From: Candidatus Paraburkholderia calva
GTDB taxonomy: Bacteria; Pseudomonadota; Gammaproteobacteria; Burkholderiales; Burkholderiaceae
NCBI GenBank assembly: GCA_001184395.1
Contig: LFLF01000014.1
Span: 1-44,308, forward strand
DNA: 44,308 nucleotides
Direction of reading: 5' to 3'
The notes beneath the pieces were generated by a model that saw only the letters and a list, made by a program, of their open reading frames with translations, made no database searches and was not told the DNA's origin. Each line of letters begins with the position of its first letter. Position 1 is the first letter of the stretch. This document shows positions 39,931 through 44,308 of the stretch, piece by piece. The translations under genes were made by a program, and so were the position numbers.

Positions 39931-40696
39931 CCGATGAGCACGCCGCACATACTGCGTTGAGAACCGAAGACTGTTTGTGGCCGCATTAGCGGGTCGCGCC
40001 GCGCGTGTGGTCTCAATCTCGGGTTTTCGACTGGCGACGCGCCCGATGTCGTGCACGAGAATTGCCGCCGCGCGATCGTGTCGACGGGCGCATCGGAGGC
40101 GGCGTGGCTTTCGCAGATCCACAGCGCGCAGGTCGAGGCCGCGGTCGACGTGCTCGCGCGCCGCGCACAAGGCGAATTCATCCGCGCTGATGCCAGCGTG
40201 ACGGATCGGGCTGGGGTGGTCTGCGTGGTGATGGCGGCGGATTGCCTGCCCGTGCTGTTTTGCGACGACCAAGGCCGCGCGGGCGGCGCGGCGCACGCGG
40301 ACTGGCGCGTGCCTCGTGGCGGGCATTGTCGAGAAAACGGGCGAACGGGTGGCGCGGCTCGCCGATGTCTCGGCCTCCGGCCTCAATGCGTATCTCGGAC
40401 CGGCCATCGGGCCGTCGGCGTTTGAAGTAGGCGAGAATGTGCTCGACACATTCACGTCGGCGTCGAATACAGCCCAGCGCGGCGCGACCACCGCTTGTTT
40501 CGAACCGACCGGTATGATGGGAAAATATCTCGCCGATATATTCACGCTCGCACGCCTGCGTCTCGCATCGATAGGCGTGGTGGCATCGCGCATTCACGGC
40601 GGCACGCATTGCACGGTGACGGAAAAGGCGCGCGTTTACTCCTATCGGCGCGATCGCAATACCGGCCATGGCCGCATTTATTTGGCTCGCCGATGA
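39927..40696 (+). pseudogene. pgeF: peptidoglycan editing factor / laccase-domain protein PgeF, degraded
   Basis: The family (YfiH, DUF152) is a purine nucleoside phosphorylase/oxidase fold linked to peptidoglycan editing. The ATG at 39927 overlaps the rluD stop and reads [20 protein letters not shown], then TAG. The next recognisable block, GLNLGFSTGDAPDVVHEN, is in another frame, and roughly 25 residues seem missing between them. A long piece follows (EAAWLSQIHSAQVEAAVDVL, ASVTDRAGVVCVVMAADCLP). The match then slips again near 40315 to GIVEKTGERVARLADVSASG, ending with the TGA at 40694. The catalytic cysteine in ADCLP is still encoded, but the enzyme cannot be made whole. Confidence 0.85.
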
Positions 40697-41016
40697 CGCC
40701 CGGTAAAGATGACGATCGACATTAATCGGACGCTTTTCGTCATTATTTCGCATTCTTCAACCCTTCCCGCGGAACACAATATTTCGCATGGGGGAAACGA
40801 TAATTAAAAGATATCGTGCTGCGTCAAAATCGGGGCGAAGCATTGACATGCTCGACGCCTAAGCGCCAGAATGTTTCTGGAATTCATCCAATCGGGCACG
40901 GCGTAGCAAGGGCGATACTTGCCACGCGTGAGAGGGCGCACCAACAATTGCGTGCTGGTCGAAACAAGCCCGGCGATGCCTGCCTCAGCAATCAGTCTTG
41001 CGAGACTCACAGGTCA
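40697..41016. other. pgeF-phaC intergenic region
   Basis: These 320 bases hold no gene. The first 130 bases are AT-rich, with the 9-mer ATTTCGCAT repeated at 40745 and 40781 and a small inverted repeat, ACGATA (40797-40802) with TATCGT (40812-40817). A possible promoter lies after it. The frame that extends phaC upstream into this region has no family match. Confidence 0.55.
40843..40872 (+). promoter_or_regulatory. possible sigma-70 promoter for phaC
   Basis: A perfect -35 box TTGACA (40843-40848) is followed after 18 bases by CAGAAT (40867-40872), a 4-of-6 match to the -10 consensus. It lies about 145 bases before the phaC start. Confidence 0.35.
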
Positions 41017-43060
41017 ATGGCGGGTATGGTTTCCAAAAATTCTTCCTCCTCTTCCTGCTCCCATACCGCCGACAGCATTTCGGCTCCAAGCAGTGCCGAT
41101 TCGACCGGCGTACAGCAGGCGTTTGATCAATGGCTCAACGCGTGGCGCACCGTCGCCGATCCCGCACAATGGGCGAAGTTCGCACAAACCCCGAATCTTC
41201 AGCCAAATGCGGCAGGTGATGCCGCTTCATCGGTGGCGGCATCGCCTTTTGTGGCGTTCGCCAATTATCAGAATCCGTTTGCCGAAGCGTTCGCGAAGGG
41301 CATGCCCAACGTGTTTTCCAATGGTATGCCGAACGCATTTCCGCAAATGGGCGCCATGCCGGATTTTTCGAAGATGAACGGCATGGCGGAATTCTCGAAG
41401 CTCGCGAGCAGCATGCCGGGCTTCGGCGCCGCGATGCAGGGTTTGCCGACCTTGCCTAAGATTCTCAGCGCGGCGATTCCGCCAGAAAAGCTGCATCAGT
41501 TGCAGAGCGATTATTCGCGCGATGCCGCCGAGCTTCTTCGTCAGGCAGGCGCGCAGCATATCGAGCCGGCCATGCTCAAGGACCCCCGTTTCGCCGATAC
41601 GTCGTGGCAGACCACACCGGCCTTTGCGTTCACGGCCGCGTGGTATCTGCTGAATGCGCGTTATCTGCAGGAACTGGCCGACGCCATCCAGAGCGATACC
41701 AAGGCGCGCGAGCGTATCCGTTTCACCGTGCAGCAATGGGCCGCGGCCGCCGCGCCGAGCAACTTTTTCGCGCTCAATCCGGACGCGCAGAAGACGCTCA
41801 TCGAGAGCAAGGGCGAGAGCCTGCGTCAGGGCATGATGAACCTGCTCGCGGACATGCAGCGCGGCAAGATTTCGCAGTCGGACGAATCGCAGTTCGTGGT
41901 CGGCAAGAACATCGCCACGACCGAAGGCTCGGTCGTGTTCGAAAACCCGCTCGTGCAACTGATCCAGTACAAGCCGCTCGCGCCAAAGGTGTACGCGCGG
42001 CCGCTGTTGATCGTGCCGCCGTGCATCAACAAGTTCTACATTCTCGATCTTTCGCCGGAAGGTTCGCTGGTGCGTTATGCGCTCGAGCAGGGGCATCAGG
42101 TCTTCATTCTGTCGTGGCGCAATGCGGATCAATCCGTTGCCGACAAAGACCTGGGACGACCTCGTGCAGGAAGGCGTGCTCGACACCATCGAAGCCGTGA
42201 AGGAGATCACCGGCGAAGAGCAGATCAACACGCTCGGTTTCTGCATCGGCGGGACGATTCTTGCGACCGCATTGGCGGTGGCGAAGTCGCGCGGCGAAGA
42301 GCCGGCCGCATCGATGACGCTGCTCACCTCGATGCTCGATTTCTCCGACACCGGCGTACTCGACGTGTGCATTGACGAGGCGCACGTGCAGATGCGCGAG
42401 CAGACCATCGGCGGCAAGAATGGCGCGCCGCCGGGATTCATGCGCGGCGTGGAATTTGCCAATACGTTTTCGTATCTGCGGCCCAACGACCTGGTGTGGA
42501 ACTACGTCGTTGACAATTACCTCAAAGGCCGTACGCCTCAGGGGTTCGACCTGCTGTTCTGGAACAGCGATTCGACCAATCTGCCGGGGCCGATGGCCGT
42601 CTGGTATCTGCGCAATACGTATCTCGAGAACAAGCTCAGGGAGCCGAACGCGCTGACCGTGTGCGGGCAGAAGGTCGATCTGTCAACCCTCACGCTGCCG
42701 ACGTTCATTTACGGATCGCGCGATGATCACATCGTGCCGTGGAAGTCGGCGTTCGCATCGGCGCCACTTCTGACCGGTCCGCAAAAGTTCGTGCTCGGCG
42801 CATCGGGACATATTGCGGGCGTGATCAATCCGCCGTCAAAGAACAAGCGTAGCTTCTGGATTCTCGATAGTCTGCCCGAGGATGCCGAAGCGTGGTTCGA
42901 CGCCGCCACCGAGCATCCCGGGAGCTGGTGGCCTAGGTGGTCGGAGTGGCTCGCGGCGACCGCGGGCGAGCAGGGCAAGCTGTCCGCGGCGCAGGGTTCG
43001 AAGGCTCATCCAGTGATCGAGCCTGCTCCCGGTCGCTACGTGCTGGAACGCGACTTCTGA
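41017..43060 (+). pseudogene. phaC: class I polyhydroxyalkanoate synthase PhaC, single frameshift
   Basis: PhaC polymerises 3-hydroxybutyryl-CoA into storage polyester. From the ATG at 41017 the frame is intact for about 375 residues: substrate-domain QTTPAFAFTAAWYLLNARYL, then KPLAPKVYARPLLIVPPCIN. It slips by one base at an A-run, 42145-42147, and TWDDLVQEGVLDTIEAVKEI continues in the next frame. The whole catalytic half is well kept there: the lipase-like box with the nucleophile in GFCIGGT, the aspartate in YGSRDDHIVPW, and the histidine in GASGHIAGVINPP. It ends KYVLERDF-like (GRYVLERDF) at 43060. Only one lesion is seen, so the loss looks recent, unless it is a sequencing error. Confidence 0.85.
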
Positions 43061-43152
43061 GCGGCATGCGTGCGAATGCGCGTACGGCGGAACGCGTCGC
43101 GCATCAGGGCGGACTCAGACCTCGTTAACATTCGATGCCAGAGGAACTGAAA

Positions 43153-44306
<1,154 letters not shown>

Positions 44307-44308
44307 GC

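Noticed and set aside
38770-40593. 607-codon minus-strand open frame across rluD and pgeF
   Set aside because: It is antisense to rluD, which has clear catalytic motifs. The frame has low complexity and no recognisable domain.

Overview
The window looks like chromosomal DNA of a Burkholderiaceae bacterium of the Burkholderia / Paraburkholderia / Caballeronia type. The support is GC-rich coding sequence, protein sequences that read like that group, and its conserved gene orders: surE-pcm-nlpD-rpoS; ndk-rlmN-rodZ-ispG-hisS-yfgM-bamB-der-hfq-hflX-hflK-hflC-DUF2065-hisZ-purA; and bamD / rluD-pgeF-phaC-phaA. It is unusual because it is eroding. About eleven genes are broken by frameshifts, stops or small deletions, while every housekeeping gene stays open at full length. 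A host-restricted Burkholderia relative, such as a leaf-nodule symbiont, would fit, but that is inference.

Layout. 1-4.3 kb is decayed accessory DNA: the end of an IS5-type transposase, an intact ABC ATPase beside a broken permease, a shattered GT9-type glycosyltransferase and a dead quinone oxidoreductase. 4.4-10.6 kb holds the stress-response cluster. Its first two repair genes, surE and pcm, are broken, and nlpD and rpoS are intact. A DEDD exonuclease and rlmD follow, with rlmD carrying a frameshift near its start. 10.7-28.5 kb is a long, mostly plus-strand block for nucleotide metabolism (ndk, purA), isoprenoids (ispG), translation (hisS), envelope assembly (rodZ-like, yfgM, bamB), ribosome biogenesis (der), RNA regulation (hfq), membrane proteolysis control (hflK, hflC) and histidine (hisZ). 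Only rlmN is dead in it.

28.5-34 kb alternates a phosphoribosyltransferase pseudogene full of small tandem duplications, an intact kup and a broken tex. 34-40 kb has an exported coiled-coil protein of unknown function, a YdcH-like protein, a DinG-type helicase, bamD and rluD. 40-44.3 kb carries pseudogenes of pgeF and of the polyhydroxybutyrate genes phaC and phaA.

Taken together the cell keeps outer-membrane assembly, division control, RpoS/Hfq regulation, potassium uptake and purine and histidine functions. It has lost age-damage repair (surE, pcm), one or more rRNA methylations, Tex and carbon storage. I found no CRISPR array, no toxin or defence cassette, no tRNA or rRNA, and no convincing new multigene system. 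The distinctive signals are the selective gene decay and its tandem-duplication and small-deletion style.
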